Notes: generated by a model from the letters alone, not told the origin. A stretch of 64,000 bases of DNA from an uncultured Oscillospiraceae bacterium (GCA_910578505.1 CAJTPV010000001.1:62001-126000); one strand, 5' to 3'. Positions 17,373 through 27,021 are shown, counted from the first letter of the stretch. Made by a program: numbers and translations.

Positions 17373-18752
17373 ATGACACCTGTAACAGCCGCCCAAATGT
17401 GCGAGGCCGTGCGCGGGACCCTTTATGGCGACGGCGGCGTCACCATCACGGACATCTCCACGGACAGCCGGAGCATTGGCCCCGGCGCGTGGTTCGTCCC
17501 CCTGGCGGGGGAGCGGTTCGACGGCCACGACTATATCGACAGGGCCCTGGACGCCGGCGCTGCCGGGTGCTTCTGCGCCCGCCTGCCGGAAACGCTGCGG
17601 CCCGATAGGACTTATATCCTGGTTCAGGACACGAAAACGGCCCTGCGGGACCTGGCGGGCTGGTACCGGGGGCAGTTCGATCTGCCCGTGGTGCAGATCA
17701 CCGGCAGCATGGGGAAGACTACCCTCAAGGAGCTGCTGGCCGGGGTGCTGTCCCAGCGGTACGACACCCTGAAGACCCCCGGCAACCTCAACGGCGACAT
17801 CGGCGCGCCCCTGACCCTGCTGGGCCTGGAGCGGCGCCACCAGGCCCTGGTCATCGAGACCGGCATGGATGAATTCGGCCAGATCCGGTGGCTGGGGGAG
17901 GTGATCCGGCCCGACGTGGCGATTATCACCATTGTGGACGACGTCCACCTGTCCCACTTCGGCAGCAGGGAGGACATCCTGCGGGCAAAGGCGGAGATTT
18001 TCGAGAACCTGCGGCCCGGCGGTCTGGCCGTCCTCAACGGGGACGACGCCCTGCTGAGCACCCTGCGCCCGGACTGCGAGACGGTCCGCTGCGGTTTTTC
18101 CGACGGCTGCGGCGTCCGGGTGGAGGGCCTGGAGCGCCTGGGGCTGGACGCCATCCGCTGCACTGTTGTCACGGCCAGGGACCGGTATCCCCTGACCATC
18201 CCCTCCCCGGCGGCCCATATGGCGGAGCTGTCCGCCCTGGCGGTGGCGGCGGCGGAGCGGCTGGGGGTGGCCCGTGAGGAGATCATCCGGGGCATCGCCG
18301 CCTATACGCCGGCGGACAACCGGCTGCACCTGGAGCGTCTGCCCGGCGGCAGGCTGATGATCAACGACAGCTACAACGCCAACCCCCGGTCCGTCCAGGC
18401 GGATGTGCAGATCCTGGCCCGCCATACCGGGGGTAAGCGGATCGCCATGCTGGGGGACATGACCGAGCTGGGCAGCGCCGAGGCGGAGGGCCACCGGGCG
18501 GTGGGGACCTGCGTAGGGCAGCTGGGCGTCGACGTGCTGCTGGCCGTTGGCCCCCGGAGCAGGGAGTGGATGGTCCCGGCGGCAAAGGAGGCCGGGTGCC
18601 CCGATGTGCGGTGGTACGAAAACCGGGAGGCCGTCCAGGCGGACCTGCTCTCGCTGTACGGGCCGGGGGACGCCCTGCTGCTGAAAGCGTCCCACTTCTT
18701 CGGGCGCTTTGACCTGATGGCGGACTTCTTGCGGGCGTATCCCTTTCCATAA
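17373..18752 (+). CDS. murF: UDP-N-acetylmuramoyl-tripeptide--D-alanyl-D-alanine ligase
   Basis: A 459-aa Mur ligase that adds D-Ala-D-Ala to the UDP-MurNAc-tripeptide in the cytoplasm. The N-terminal domain has ISTDSRSIGPGAWFVPL. The central ATPase P-loop is ITGSMGKTTLKE (about residue 110), followed by TPGNLNGDIGAPLTL. The C-terminal domain contains INDSYNANPRSVQA and GDMTELG. All are Mur ligase hallmarks. It starts 6 bases after ddl. Complete and of normal length. Confidence 0.95.
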   Translation: MTPVTAAQMCEAVRGTLYGDGGVTITDISTDSRSIGPGAWFVPLAGERFDGHDYIDRALDAGAAGCFCARLPETLRPDRTYILVQDTKTALRDLAGWYRGQFDLPVVQITGSMGKTTLKELLAGVLSQRYDTLKTPGNLNGDIGAPLTLLGLERRHQALVIETGMDEFGQIRWLGEVIRPDVAIITIVDDVHLSHFGSREDILRAKAEIFENLRPGGLAVLNGDDALLSTLRPDCETVRCGFSDGCGVRVEGLERLGLDAIRCTVVTARDRYPLTIPSPAAHMAELSALAVAAAERLGVAREEIIRGIAAYTPADNRLHLERLPGGRLMINDSYNANPRSVQADVQILARHTGGKRIAMLGDMTELGSAEAEGHRAVGTCVGQLGVDVLLAVGPRSREWMVPAAKEAGCPDVRWYENREAVQADLLSLYGPGDALLLKASHFFGRFDLMADFLRAYPFP

Positions 18753-18839
18753 GGCGGACATCCATTATACGGGGATTTTGTGCGTCCAAAAAATCAAGAG
18801 CAGTAAATCGTAGTATACAGTAACAGATGGTAGAAAATC

Positions 18840-20738
18840 ATGATAGAAATCAGCGTGAACGGACTGAAAAAGTCCTTTGAAATCGGAAACAATATCTTGG
18901 ACGGCATCACCTTCCAGGTGGAGACCGGGGAGCGGGTGGGGCTGCTGGGCCGCAACGGCGCGGGCAAGTCCACCCTCTTCCGCATCCTCACCGGGGAGCT
19001 GGACGCCGACGAGGGGGACGTGGTCATCGCCAGGAACCGGCGGCTGGGCCTCATCTCCCAGATCCCCATATACCCGGTGGGCTTCACGGTGGAGGACGTG
19101 CTCCAGACCGCCTTCTCCCGCCACCGGAAGCTGTCGGAGGAGATGGAGCGGCTCACCGCCGCCATGGCCGCCGGCGACAGCAGCGAGGAGACCCTCAGGC
19201 GCTACGGCGAGCTGGCCGCCAAGTTTGAGGGCATCGGCGGCTACGACACGGATACGGCTGTCAGCAAGGTGGCCAACGGCCTGTCCATCTCCAAAGAGAT
19301 GCGCGCCCAGCTGTTCGACAGCCTCTCCGGCGGGGAGAAGACCCGTGTAAACCTGGGCCGCCTCATTCTGGAGGACACCGACGTGCTGCTGCTGGACGAG
19401 CCCACCAACCACCTGGACCTCCACGCGGTGGAGTGGCTGGAGGACTACGTGCGCCGGTTCAAGGGCACGGTGGTCACCATCAGCCACGACCGCTACTTCC
19501 TGGACCGGACCATCAACCGGGTCATTGAGGTCTGCGACGGCAAGGCGGAATTTTATCCCGGCAACTACAGCTTTTACGCCATCGAGAAGGAGCGGCGGTA
19601 TCTGGAGAAGCTGCGGCGGTACGAGAAGGAGCAGGCGGAGATCCAGCGCCTGACGGAGACCGCCACCAAGATGCACGAGCACGGCACGGAGCTGCTCCAC
19701 AAGCGGGCGTTTTCCATCGAGCGGCGCATCGAGCGCATCCGCCAGACGGAAAAGCCCACCAGGGCCCGGTCTATGACCAACCGCTTCGGGGAGAAGGAGT
19801 TCTTCGGCGACGAGGTGATGCAGGTCCGGGACATGGACAAGTCCTTCGGGGACCGGCAGCTGTTCCACGGCGTGGACTTGCGGGTGGAGGGCGGCGAGCG
19901 CATCGCCCTCATCGGCGACAACGGCACGGGGAAATCCACCCTGCTGAAGATCCTCATGGACGAGGAGCAGCCGGACCGGGGCTGGGTCAAGTACGGCCCC
20001 ACTGTCCGCACGGCCTACCTGCCCCAGATCATCCATTTCGACCAGCCGGGCCGGAACCTGGTGGACACCATGCTCTACGCCAAGCGGGGCATGTCCACCC
20101 AGACTGCCAGGGACCGGCTGGGGGCCTTCAACTTCCGGGGGGAGGACGTGTTCAAGCCGGTGTCCGTTTTGTCCGGCGGCGAGCAGAGCCGGCTGCGGCT
20201 GTGCATGCTTATGGACGAGGAGATCAACCTGCTGGTGCTGGACGAGCCCACCAACCACCTGGACATCGACAGCCGGGAGTGGATCGAGGAAGCGGTGGAG
20301 GCCTACGAGGGCACGTTGCTGTTCGTCAGCCACGACCGCTACTTCATCAACCGCTTCGCCACCCGCGTCTGGGAGCTGGAAAACGGCGTCATTACCGACT
20401 ATCCGGTCCCCTTTGGCCGGTATAAGGAGATCAAGGAGCGGGAAAAGGCCCTGGCCTACGCCCAGCCCCAGCCGAAGTCGGAGAAAAAGGCGGACAAGCC
20501 CAAACCCGCTCCCAAGGGCGGCAAGGCCCAGCAGGCAGCCCGCAAGCAGCTGACCATCTGCGAGCGGGAGCTGGAGAAGCTGGAGGGCGAGAGCAAGGCC
20601 CTGGAAGCGGAGCTGGAGGCCAGCGCCTGCGACTACGAGAGGTACAGCGCCCTCTACGCCCAGAAGGAGGCCCTGGACGGACAGCTGATGGAGCTGATGG
20701 AGCGCTGGGAAAAACTGGCGGAAGAGGTAGAGAGCTGA
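18840..20738 (+). CDS. ABC-F family ATP-binding protein
   Basis: A 632-aa soluble protein with two nucleotide-binding domains and no membrane part. Domain 1: GRNGAGKSTLF, LSGGEKTRVNL, LLLDEPTNHLDL. The ABC-F interdomain linker follows (about 240-315). Domain 2: GDNGTGKSTLL, LSGGEQSRLRL, LVLDEPTNHLDI. A lysine-rich stretch and a C-terminal coiled coil (about 555-630) resemble Uup/YfmR-type members. These proteins act on the ribosome in translation quality control; some confer antibiotic resistance, which cannot be judged here. It is followed after one base by the YdcF-like gene. Confidence 0.93.
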   Translation: MIEISVNGLKKSFEIGNNILDGITFQVETGERVGLLGRNGAGKSTLFRILTGELDADEGDVVIARNRRLGLISQIPIYPVGFTVEDVLQTAFSRHRKLSEEMERLTAAMAAGDSSEETLRRYGELAAKFEGIGGYDTDTAVSKVANGLSISKEMRAQLFDSLSGGEKTRVNLGRLILEDTDVLLLDEPTNHLDLHAVEWLEDYVRRFKGTVVTISHDRYFLDRTINRVIEVCDGKAEFYPGNYSFYAIEKERRYLEKLRRYEKEQAEIQRLTETATKMHEHGTELLHKRAFSIERRIERIRQTEKPTRARSMTNRFGEKEFFGDEVMQVRDMDKSFGDRQLFHGVDLRVEGGERIALIGDNGTGKSTLLKILMDEEQPDRGWVKYGPTVRTAYLPQIIHFDQPGRNLVDTMLYAKRGMSTQTARDRLGAFNFRGEDVFKPVSVLSGGEQSRLRLCMLMDEEINLLVLDEPTNHLDIDSREWIEEAVEAYEGTLLFVSHDRYFINRFATRVWELENGVITDYPVPFGRYKEIKEREKALAYAQPQPKSEKKADKPKPAPKGGKAQQAARKQLTICERELEKLEGESKALEAELEASACDYERYSALYAQKEALDGQLMELMERWEKLAEEVES

Positions 20739-20739
20739 C

Positions 20740-21492
20740 ATGGGTACCGGAGAAAAGGCCTGCTATATCCTGGCTGTCCCCCTGTTCCTGCTGGGGGCCG
20801 CCATGCGCTTTATCTATACCGCTGTCCGCTTTACCGGCTTCCTGTGCTGGTGCGCCGCGGCGGCGCTGGTGCTGCTGGCGCTGCTGGGCCGCTGGGGGCG
20901 GCGGTGGTCCTGGGCCCGGCGGTGCCGGCGGATCCTTCTGGCCCTGGCGCTGCTGGGGACGCTGCTGTTCACAGGCCTGGAGGCCTGCGTGGTCTCCGGC
21001 GCCCGGACGGACTGGCCGGAAAGCCCGGAGGCCATGGTCATTCTGGGGGCGGGGGTCAACGGCACGGAGCCGTCCCTGAGCCTGCTGAGCCGGCTGGAGG
21101 CCGCCCTGTACTACATTGGGCAGGACCCGGCCCAGTTCCCCATCGTGGTCACCGGCTCCCAGGGGCCCAATGAGGCGGTCAGCGAGGCGGCGTGCATGGC
21201 CCGGTGGCTGGCGGAGCACAACGTGGACCCGGAGCGCATCGTGCTGGAGGAGCAGGCGGACACCACCAAGGAGAATGTGGCCTTCTCCCAGGCGCTGCTG
21301 GCGGAGCGGGGCGTGGACCGGGGGGCGGCGGTGGCCATCGTCTCCAGCGACTACCACCTCTGCCGGGCCCGCTGGCTGTGGGGGGACGGGGCGTACGCCG
21401 TGGCCGCCTACCTGCCGGGCCGGTTCTGGCCGCTGACGCTGAACTATTACGTGCGGGAGGCCTTCGCCCTGGCCGCCGCCATAGTCTTTTGA
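20740..21492 (+). CDS. YdcF/DUF218-family membrane protein
   Basis: A 250-aa protein. Three hydrophobic helices at about residues 8-25, 30-50 and 65-85 anchor it. A DUF218 domain follows (about 98-240): AMVILGAGVNGTEPS, VVTGSQGPNEAVSEA, LEEQADTTKENVAF and SSDYHLCRARWL are characteristic. Family members such as SanA/ElyC/YdcF affect the cell envelope; the activity is unknown. It begins 1 base after the ABC-F stop, so it is probably translationally coupled. Confidence 0.88.
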   Translation: MGTGEKACYILAVPLFLLGAAMRFIYTAVRFTGFLCWCAAAALVLLALLGRWGRRWSWARRCRRILLALALLGTLLFTGLEACVVSGARTDWPESPEAMVILGAGVNGTEPSLSLLSRLEAALYYIGQDPAQFPIVVTGSQGPNEAVSEAACMARWLAEHNVDPERIVLEEQADTTKENVAFSQALLAERGVDRGAAVAIVSSDYHLCRARWLWGDGAYAVAAYLPGRFWPLTLNYYVREAFALAAAIVF

Positions 21493-21513
21493 TTCGGGGA
21501 GGAGGGAAACGGG

Positions 21514-22002
21514 ATGCCCTATATTTTGTGCGTCTACTACAGCCGCACGGGAAATACCGAAAAGCTGGTGCGGGAGATCGCCCAGGAGCTGAAGTGCGAG
21601 TGCGTCCGCCTGGACGACGGCGTGGACCGGTCGGGCCTTGCCGGCTGGCTGCGCAGCGGGATGCAGGCCATGGCCCGGCAGACGCCGGAGGTGGGGGACA
21701 TCAAGACCGTGCTGCCCCTGAGCGCCTATGACCTGGTGGTCATCGGCACGCCGGTGTGGGCCGGGCGGTGCAGCGCGCCGGTGCGCAGCTTCCTGAAAAA
21801 GCACGGCCAGCATCTGCGGCGGGTGGCCTATCTCATCACCAGGGGCAGCGACGTGCGCTATGAGGAGGTCTACGAGCAGATGGACCTGTACGTCCCCTCC
21901 CCCCACATCCACGCCGTGTCCATACGGCCCAACGCGGTGGGCTCCGCCTTCTGGCGGGATGAATTTCTTGCCGCCATCCGAAACGGCGGAAAGGAGAGAT
22001 GA
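21514..22002 (+). CDS. Flavodoxin-like protein
   Basis: A 162-aa single-domain protein. The FMN phosphate loop is YYSRTGNTEKLV near the N-terminus, and the second half has DLVVIGTPVWAGRCSAPV, a loop that lines the isoalloxazine ring. Flavodoxin-fold quinone reductases and electron carriers share this layout; the partner is unknown. It lies between the YdcF-like gene and prfA with short gaps (21 and 4 bases), so it belongs to the same transcript. Confidence 0.85.
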   Translation: MPYILCVYYSRTGNTEKLVREIAQELKCECVRLDDGVDRSGLAGWLRSGMQAMARQTPEVGDIKTVLPLSAYDLVVIGTPVWAGRCSAPVRSFLKKHGQHLRRVAYLITRGSDVRYEEVYEQMDLYVPSPHIHAVSIRPNAVGSAFWRDEFLAAIRNGGKER

Positions 22003-22006
22003 CGCA

Positions 22007-23077
22007 ATGATGGACAAGCTGCGGGAGATCGACGCCCGCTATGACGCCCTGGTCAGCCAGCTGGAGGACCCGGCCACCTACGCAAACCCGGAGCTGCTGC
22101 GCCGGCTGACCCGTGAGCAGAAGGAGATCGAGCCGGTGGCGGAGGCCTACCGGGCCTACCGGCGGGCGGAGGCTGACGCCGACGCCGCCCAGGAGCTGCT
22201 GGGGGACCCGGAGCTGCGGGAGATGGCCCAGGAGGAGGCCCGTGAGGCCAGAGAGGAGATGGAGCGGCTGCGGGAGCAGCTGCGGCTGCTCCTGCTGCCC
22301 AGGGACCCCAACGACAGCCGCAATGTGGTCATGGAAATTCGCGGCGGCGTGGGGGGCGAGGAGGCCATGCTCTTTGCCGCGGACCTCTTCCGGATGTACG
22401 TGATGTACGCGGAGAGCCGGGGCTGGAACCTGGAGGTCGTCGACCGGAACGAGACGGAGTTGGGGGGCCTGAAGAGCATCAGCTTCCTGGTGGAGGGCGA
22501 GGGGGCCTGGTCCCGGCTGAAGTTCGAGAGCGGGGCCCACCGGGTCCAGCGGGTGCCGGTGACGGAGTCCTCCGGCCGCATCCAGACCTCCGCCGCCACG
22601 GTGGCCGTGCTGCCGGAGGCGGAGGAGGTGGAGTTCCACATCGACCCGGGCGACCTGCGCATCGACACCTTCCGCTCCTCCGGCGCAGGGGGGCAGCACA
22701 TCAACAAGACCGAGTCCGCCATCCGCATCACCCACCTGCCCACCGGCGTGGTGGTGGAGTGTCAGGACGAGCGGAGCCAGTACAAGAACAAGGACCGGGC
22801 CATGAAGATCCTCCGCTCCAAGCTCTATGAGGCGGAGCAGGAGAAGCAGAACGCCGCCATCGCCGCCCAGCGGCGCAGCCAGGTGGGCAGCGGCGACCGG
22901 TCCGAGCGCATCCGCACCTACAACTTCCCCCAGGGCCGGGTCACGGACCACCGGCTGAACGGGGATGTGAAGAATTTCAGCATCGATGCCGTCATCAACG
23001 GCGGTCTGGACCCCATCATCGACGCCCTGATTACGGCGGAGCAGGCCGAAAAGCTGGCGGCGGCAGGGTCCCAATAA
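22007..23077 (+). CDS. prfA: Peptide chain release factor 1
   Basis: A 356-aa class I release factor that reads UAA/UAG. The stop-codon-recognition region is [14 protein letters not shown] (PVT tripeptide) and the peptidyl-tRNA hydrolysis motif is [12 protein letters not shown]. The start is taken at ATG 22007 (GGAGAG 9 bases upstream); the open frame continues upstream into the flavodoxin gene but without homology. The length is normal. RF2 is present at 34.9 kb. Confidence 0.96.
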   Translation: MMDKLREIDARYDALVSQLEDPATYANPELLRRLTREQKEIEPVAEAYRAYRRAEADADAAQELLGDPELREMAQEEAREAREEMERLREQLRLLLLPRDPNDSRNVVMEIRGGVGGEEAMLFAADLFRMYVMYAESRGWNLEVVDRNETELGGLKSISFLVEGEGAWSRLKFESGAHRVQRVPVTESSGRIQTSAATVAVLPEAEEVEFHIDPGDLRIDTFRSSGAGGQHINKTESAIRITHLPTGVVVECQDERSQYKNKDRAMKILRSKLYEAEQEKQNAAIAAQRRSQVGSGDRSERIRTYNFPQGRVTDHRLNGDVKNFSIDAVINGGLDPIIDALITAEQAEKLAAAGSQ

Positions 23078-23090
23078 AGAAGGCAAACCC

Positions 23091-24119
23091 ATGAAAACAA
23101 AACTTTTAACGAAAAACGATATCGGCATTGCCGCAGAGATCCTCCGCGCCGGCGGACTGGTGGGCATCCCCACGGAGACGGTCTACGGCCTGGGGGCCAA
23201 CGGCCTGGACCCGGAGGCGGTGGGCCGCATCTTCACCGCCAAGGGCCGCCCGCAGGACAACCCCCTCATCCTCCATATCCCGGACCCGTCCTGGCTGGAG
23301 CGCTACTGCCGCAACATCCCCCCCGCCGCCTATGCCCTGGCGGAGGCGGTGTGGCCGGGCCCCCTGACCATGGTCCTCCAGCGGCGGGAGAACGTGCCCA
23401 ACGCGGTGACCTGCAGTCTGGACACCGTGGGCGTCCGGTGTCCGGGCCACCCCCTGGCCCTGGCGGTGATCCGGGCCGCAGGCGTGCCGGTGGCCGCCCC
23501 CAGCGGGAACCTGTCCGGACGGCCCAGCCCCACCTGCGCCCGGCATATGCTGGAGGACATGGACGGGCGCATCGACGCCATCCTGGACGGCGGCGCCTGC
23601 GGCGTGGGGGTGGAGTCCACCATTGTGGACCTGACCACCTCCGTGCCCCGGCTGCTGCGCCCCGGCGGACTGCCCCTGGAGCGTCTGGAGGAGGCCCTGG
23701 GGACGGTGGCGGTGGACAGGGCGGTCACGGCCCAGCTGAGCCCCGGCGAGAAGCCCAGGGCCCCCGGCATGAAGTACCGCCACTACGCCCCCAGGGCCCC
23801 GGTGGTGGTGGTCACCGGCGACAGCCGCCGCACCGCCCGGTATATCCGCCGGAATCTGGGGCAGCATACCGGTGTGATCTGCTTTGACGAGTACGCCGGC
23901 CTGTTCCCCGGCTGCCCGGTGGAGGCCATCGGCCCCGTGTCCGACAAGGCCCGGCAGGCCCGGCGGGTGTTCGACGCCCTGCGGGCCTTTGACAGCACGG
24001 ACGTGGACGCCATCTACGCCCAGTGCCCCGGCAGCGGGGGGCTGGGGCTGGCGGTGGCCAACCGGCTGAAGAAGGCGGCGGGCTTCCAGGTGGTGGACCT
24101 GGGGGAGGGGGAACTGTGA
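23091..24119 (+). CDS. tsaC: L-threonylcarbamoyladenylate synthase (Sua5/TsaC type)
   Basis: A 342-aa protein. The N-terminal YrdC domain has GGLVGIPTETVYGLGANG, AKGRPQDNPLI, and SGRPSPT. The C-terminal Sua5 domain starts at about residue 245 (PGMKYRHYAPRAPV). It makes threonylcarbamoyl-AMP for the t6A modification of ANN-decoding tRNAs. It overlaps the GTG start of coaE by 4 bases (GTGA). The neighbourhood with prfA is common in Firmicutes. Confidence 0.94.
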   Translation: MKTKLLTKNDIGIAAEILRAGGLVGIPTETVYGLGANGLDPEAVGRIFTAKGRPQDNPLILHIPDPSWLERYCRNIPPAAYALAEAVWPGPLTMVLQRRENVPNAVTCSLDTVGVRCPGHPLALAVIRAAGVPVAAPSGNLSGRPSPTCARHMLEDMDGRIDAILDGGACGVGVESTIVDLTTSVPRLLRPGGLPLERLEEALGTVAVDRAVTAQLSPGEKPRAPGMKYRHYAPRAPVVVVTGDSRRTARYIRRNLGQHTGVICFDEYAGLFPGCPVEAIGPVSDKARQARRVFDALRAFDSTDVDAIYAQCPGSGGLGLAVANRLKKAAGFQVVDLGEGEL

Positions 24120-26140
24120 CGGTCATCGGCGTCACCGGCCCCACCGGCGCGGGCAAAACCACCCTGCTGGGGATGCTGGAGCAGGCGGGGTTCCAGATCG
24201 TCGACTGCGACCGGCTGTACTATGCGCTGCTGCGGGCGGACGAGGGCTTTCGCCGGCAGCTCACAGACGCCTTCGGCCCTGTGTTCCTGCCGGACGGCAG
24301 CCTGGACCGGCCCGCCCTGGCGGCCAGGGTGTTCGGCGACAGCGGGGAGCTGGACCGGCTCAACGCCATCGTCTATCCGGCTGTGTACGCCGCTGCAGAA
24401 CAAAAAGTTAAAAATTGTTCACAATTGGGGGTTGCAATTGATGCCGTCAATCTGGTAGAATCAGGCTTGAACGGGCTGTGCTCTTATACCGTGGCCGTCA
24501 CGGCTCCGCCGGAGGTGCGGCTGCGGCGGATCATGGCCCGGGACCACCTGAGCGAACAGCGGGCCGCTGCCCGCATCGCCGCCCAGAAGCCCGACAGCTT
24601 TTATCGGGCCCACTGCGGCGCGGTGATAGAGAATGGGGCGGACGACCCGTCTGTTTTTCAGCGGTGTGTGAAACAACTGCTGGCGGACCTGCTGCCGGAA
24701 AGGGACCGGGGCGGCCCGCCGCAAATGATGAAGGAGGCTGACAAAGCGATGGATGGGAAAGAATGGATGGCCAAGGTCCTCTGCCAGAAGAAGAACGGCT
24801 ATGACCGCCTGGACGGCGGGGAGCGGCCGGCCATGGAGGACTACTGCGCCGGCTACAGGGCGTTTCTGGACGCCGGGAAGACCGAGCGGGAGTGCGCGGC
24901 GGAGAGCGTCCGGCTGGCGGAGAGCAGGGGCTTCCGCCCCTATACGCGGGGCATGGCGCTGAAGGCGGGGGACAAGGTATACCTCAACAACAGGGACAAG
25001 ATGCTGCTGCTGGCGGTCATCGGGGAGAAGAGTCTGGCGGAGGGCGCGGTTATCGCCGCCGCCCATATCGACTCCCCCCGGCTGGATTTGAAGCCCGCCC
25101 CCCTCTATGAGGACAGCGAGCTGGCGTATCTGAAGACCCACTACTACGGCGGCATCCGCAAATACCAGTGGGTGGCCGTGCCCCTGGAGCTGCGCGGCGT
25201 GGTGGCCCTGCGCAGCGGCGAGGTGGTCCGGGTGGCCATCGGCCAGGGCAGCGAGCCAAAGCTGTTTATCAGCGATCTGCTGCCCCACCTGGGCCAGGAG
25301 CAGGGCAAAAAGCCCCTGGCCGACGGCGTTGCCGGCGAACAGCTGAACCTGCTGGTGGGCAGCGAGCCCCTGCAGGGCGCGGAGAAGGAGCGGGTCAAGC
25401 TGGCCGTGATGAAGCGGCTGTATGAGAAGTACGGCTTTGCGGAGGAGGACTTTATCTCCGCGGAGCTGGAGGCGGTGCCGGCGTTCCCGGCGGTGGACAT
25501 CGGTCTGGACGGCAGCATGATCGGCGGCTACGGCCAGGACGACCGGGTCTGCGGCTACGCCGCCCTGCGCGCCCTGCTGGACCTGGACGGCGCGCCGGAG
25601 CGGACGGCGGTGTGCGTGCTGGCGGACAAGGAGGAGGTGGGCTCTGTGGGGGTCACGGGCATGCAGACCGCGGCCTTTGACACCTTTATGGAGGACCTGT
25701 GCGGGAGCCAGGGCGTGCCGGTGCGGGCCTGCCTGGAGAGATCCTTCTGCCTGTCCACAGATGTGACCGCCGCCTTTGACCCCAATTTCCCGGAGGTGTT
25801 TGAAAAGCGCAACGCCGCCCAGCTCAACTACGGCGTGGGCCTGTGCAAGTACACCGGCAGGAAGGGCAAGGGCGGGGCCAGCGATGCGTCGGCGGAGCTG
25901 GTGGCCTATATCCGCCGGATCTTTGACGGCAGCGGCGTCGTCTGGCAGATGGCGGAGCTGGGGAAGGTGGACGCCGGCGGCGGCGGCACCGTGGCGGCCT
26001 ATATGGCCAACCGGAATATCGACACCCTGGACGCCGGCGTGCCGGTGCTGAGCATGCACGCGCCCTTTGAGGTGACGGCCAAGCTGGACTGCTATATGAC
26101 CTATAAGGGGATCCTGGCGCTGTATCGGGACAGGACGTGA
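24116..26140 (+). CDS. coaE: Dephospho-CoA kinase read in frame into an M18 aminopeptidase (fusion or frameshift)
   Basis: One open frame of 674 codons from GTG 24116 (GGGGGAGGGGG just upstream, GTGA overlap with the previous gene). Residues 1-200 are CoaE: P-loop VTGPTGAGKTTLL, DCDRLYY, RRIMARDHL. CoaE phosphorylates dephospho-CoA in the last step of CoA synthesis. From MDGKEWMAKVL (ATG 24749) on, the sequence is a normal-length M18 zinc aminopeptidase (463 aa) with AAHIDSPRLDLKP, LADKEEVGSVG, STDVTAAFDP and SMHAPFEV. No stop separates them, although a strong AGGAGG lies 12 bases before ATG 24749. In the +1 frame two TGA codons in a row (24726-24731) lie just before that site, as if the coaE stop had been bypassed by an indel. 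Confidence 0.85.
   Translation: MTVIGVTGPTGAGKTTLLGMLEQAGFQIVDCDRLYYALLRADEGFRRQLTDAFGPVFLPDGSLDRPALAARVFGDSGELDRLNAIVYPAVYAAAEQKVKNCSQLGVAIDAVNLVESGLNGLCSYTVAVTAPPEVRLRRIMARDHLSEQRAAARIAAQKPDSFYRAHCGAVIENGADDPSVFQRCVKQLLADLLPERDRGGPPQMMKEADKAMDGKEWMAKVLCQKKNGYDRLDGGERPAMEDYCAGYRAFLDAGKTERECAAESVRLAESRGFRPYTRGMALKAGDKVYLNNRDKMLLLAVIGEKSLAEGAVIAAAHIDSPRLDLKPAPLYEDSELAYLKTHYYGGIRKYQWVAVPLELRGVVALRSGEVVRVAIGQGSEPKLFISDLLPHLGQEQGKKPLADGVAGEQLNLLVGSEPLQGAEKERVKLAVMKRLYEKYGFAEEDFISAELEAVPAFPAVDIGLDGSMIGGYGQDDRVCGYAALRALLDLDGAPERTAVCVLADKEEVGSVGVTGMQTAAFDTFMEDLCGSQGVPVRACLERSFCLSTDVTAAFDPNFPEVFEKRNAAQLNYGVGLCKYTGRKGKGGASDASAELVAYIRRIFDGSGVVWQMAELGKVDAGGGGTVAAYMANRNIDTLDAGVPVLSMHAPFEVTAKLDCYMTYKGILALYRDRT
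24732..24751 (+). promoter_or_regulatory. Internal ribosome binding site and start codon of the aminopeptidase
   Basis: AGGAGG (24732-24737) followed by ATG 24749 inside the joined coaE/aminopeptidase frame. The protein from this ATG has the usual M18 start and length, so separate translation of the aminopeptidase is likely even though the upstream frame has no stop. Confidence 0.65.
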
Positions 26141-26174
26141 GCGCTCCCCTTTTCGGATGAGAGGTGCGGAGTTT

Positions 26175-26564
26175 ATGCGTGTTTATGAATCGGCAGAGGA
26201 TTATCTGGAGGCGATCCTGGTGGTCGGCAAGCGGCGGGGCCTGGTGCGCTCCATCGACATCGCCAATGAGCTGGGCTACTCCAAGCCCAGCGTCAGCATC
26301 GCCATGAAAAAGCTGCGGGAAAACGCCTGCGTTGAGATGGACAACGACGGATACATCCGCCTGCTGCCGGCCGGGGCCGAGATCGCGGAGCGGATCTACG
26401 AGCGGCACCAGACCCTGACGGATTTTTTCGTGTACCTGGGCGTGGACCGGGAGGTGGCCTCCGCCGACGCCTGCAAGGTGGAGCACGACCTGAGCGAGGA
26501 GACCTTTGGCAGGATCAAGGAGCATGTCCGGCGGACAATGGGGGCGGATGAGGCGGAAAATTGA
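26175..26564 (+). CDS. DtxR/MntR-family metal-dependent transcriptional regulator
   Basis: A 129-aa protein beginning MRVYESAEDYLEAILV, the classic MntR/DtxR start. The winged helix (about 5-65) includes DIANELGYSKPSVSIAMKKL as the recognition helix. The dimerisation/metal domain (about 70-125) carries RHQTLTDFF and a C-K-VEHDLSEET segment with the expected Glu/His ligands. Only the two-domain MntR form is present, without a C-terminal SH3-like domain. GGTGCGGAG lies before the ATG. It probably represses metal uptake genes elsewhere; no transporter is adjacent. Confidence 0.88.
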   Translation: MRVYESAEDYLEAILVVGKRRGLVRSIDIANELGYSKPSVSIAMKKLRENACVEMDNDGYIRLLPAGAEIAERIYERHQTLTDFFVYLGVDREVASADACKVEHDLSEETFGRIKEHVRRTMGADEAEN

Positions 26565-26634
26565 AGGTTTCTGTCTCCGGGGCCGGTAGCGGCCCCCCGC
26601 ATGAATTATCCGGGTACGGCCCGCCGGCAGCGAT

Positions 26635-26675
26635 AAAAAAAGCGCTCTTTCCCACAGGAAAGGGCGCTCTTTTTG
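26635..26675. terminator. Bidirectional terminator between regulator and cold-shock gene
   Basis: A run of A, the stem AGCGCTCTTTCC / GGAAAGGGCGCT with a 4-base loop, then a run of T: a symmetric intrinsic terminator serving both convergent genes. Confidence 0.85.
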
Positions 26676-26691
26676 TCGGTTCTCGGCCAGA

Positions 26692-26904
26692 TCAGGCAAT
26701 ATTGACGTTGACGGCCCGCAGCTTCTCGCTGTTCTTGGGGTCCGGCTCCACCTCATAGGTGACCTTCTGCCCCTCGCTGAGCGTGCGGTACCCGGTGCCC
26801 TGGATTGCGGAGAAGTGAACAAAAACGTCCCCGCTTCCATCGTCGTTGGAGATAAAGCCGTAGCCCTTCTCCGCGTTGAACCATTTGACAGTTCCTGTAT
26901 TCAT
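26692..26904 (-). CDS. Cold-shock domain protein
   Basis: A 70-aa single cold-shock domain. [16 protein letters not shown] holds RNP1 and DVFVHFSAI holds RNP2. It binds single-stranded RNA/DNA and acts as an RNA chaperone. ATG 26904 is preceded by GGGAGG 6 bases upstream; a much longer frame exists upstream but is non-coding. A strong promoter about 110-140 bases upstream leaves a long 5' untranslated leader, the usual arrangement for thermosensitive csp mRNAs. Confidence 0.95.
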   Translation of the reverse strand: MNTGTVKWFNAEKGYGFISNDDGSGDVFVHFSAIQGTGYRTLSEGQKVTYEVEPDPKNSEKLRAVNVNIA

Positions 26905-27021
26905 CTTGATACCTCCCAGAATAATATTGGTCCAGTGCAAATACAGCCTGCGGGGGACAAGACCGCATGATCGGGGCAGCACCCGGCAGTGACCAATTTG
27001 TACAGTTTCGAACACCATGTT

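Noticed and set aside
16428-18761. 777-codon minus-strand frame opposite ddl and murF
   Set aside because: GC-rich antisense shadow: composition Arg/Gln/Pro-heavy, spans two real genes on the other strand.
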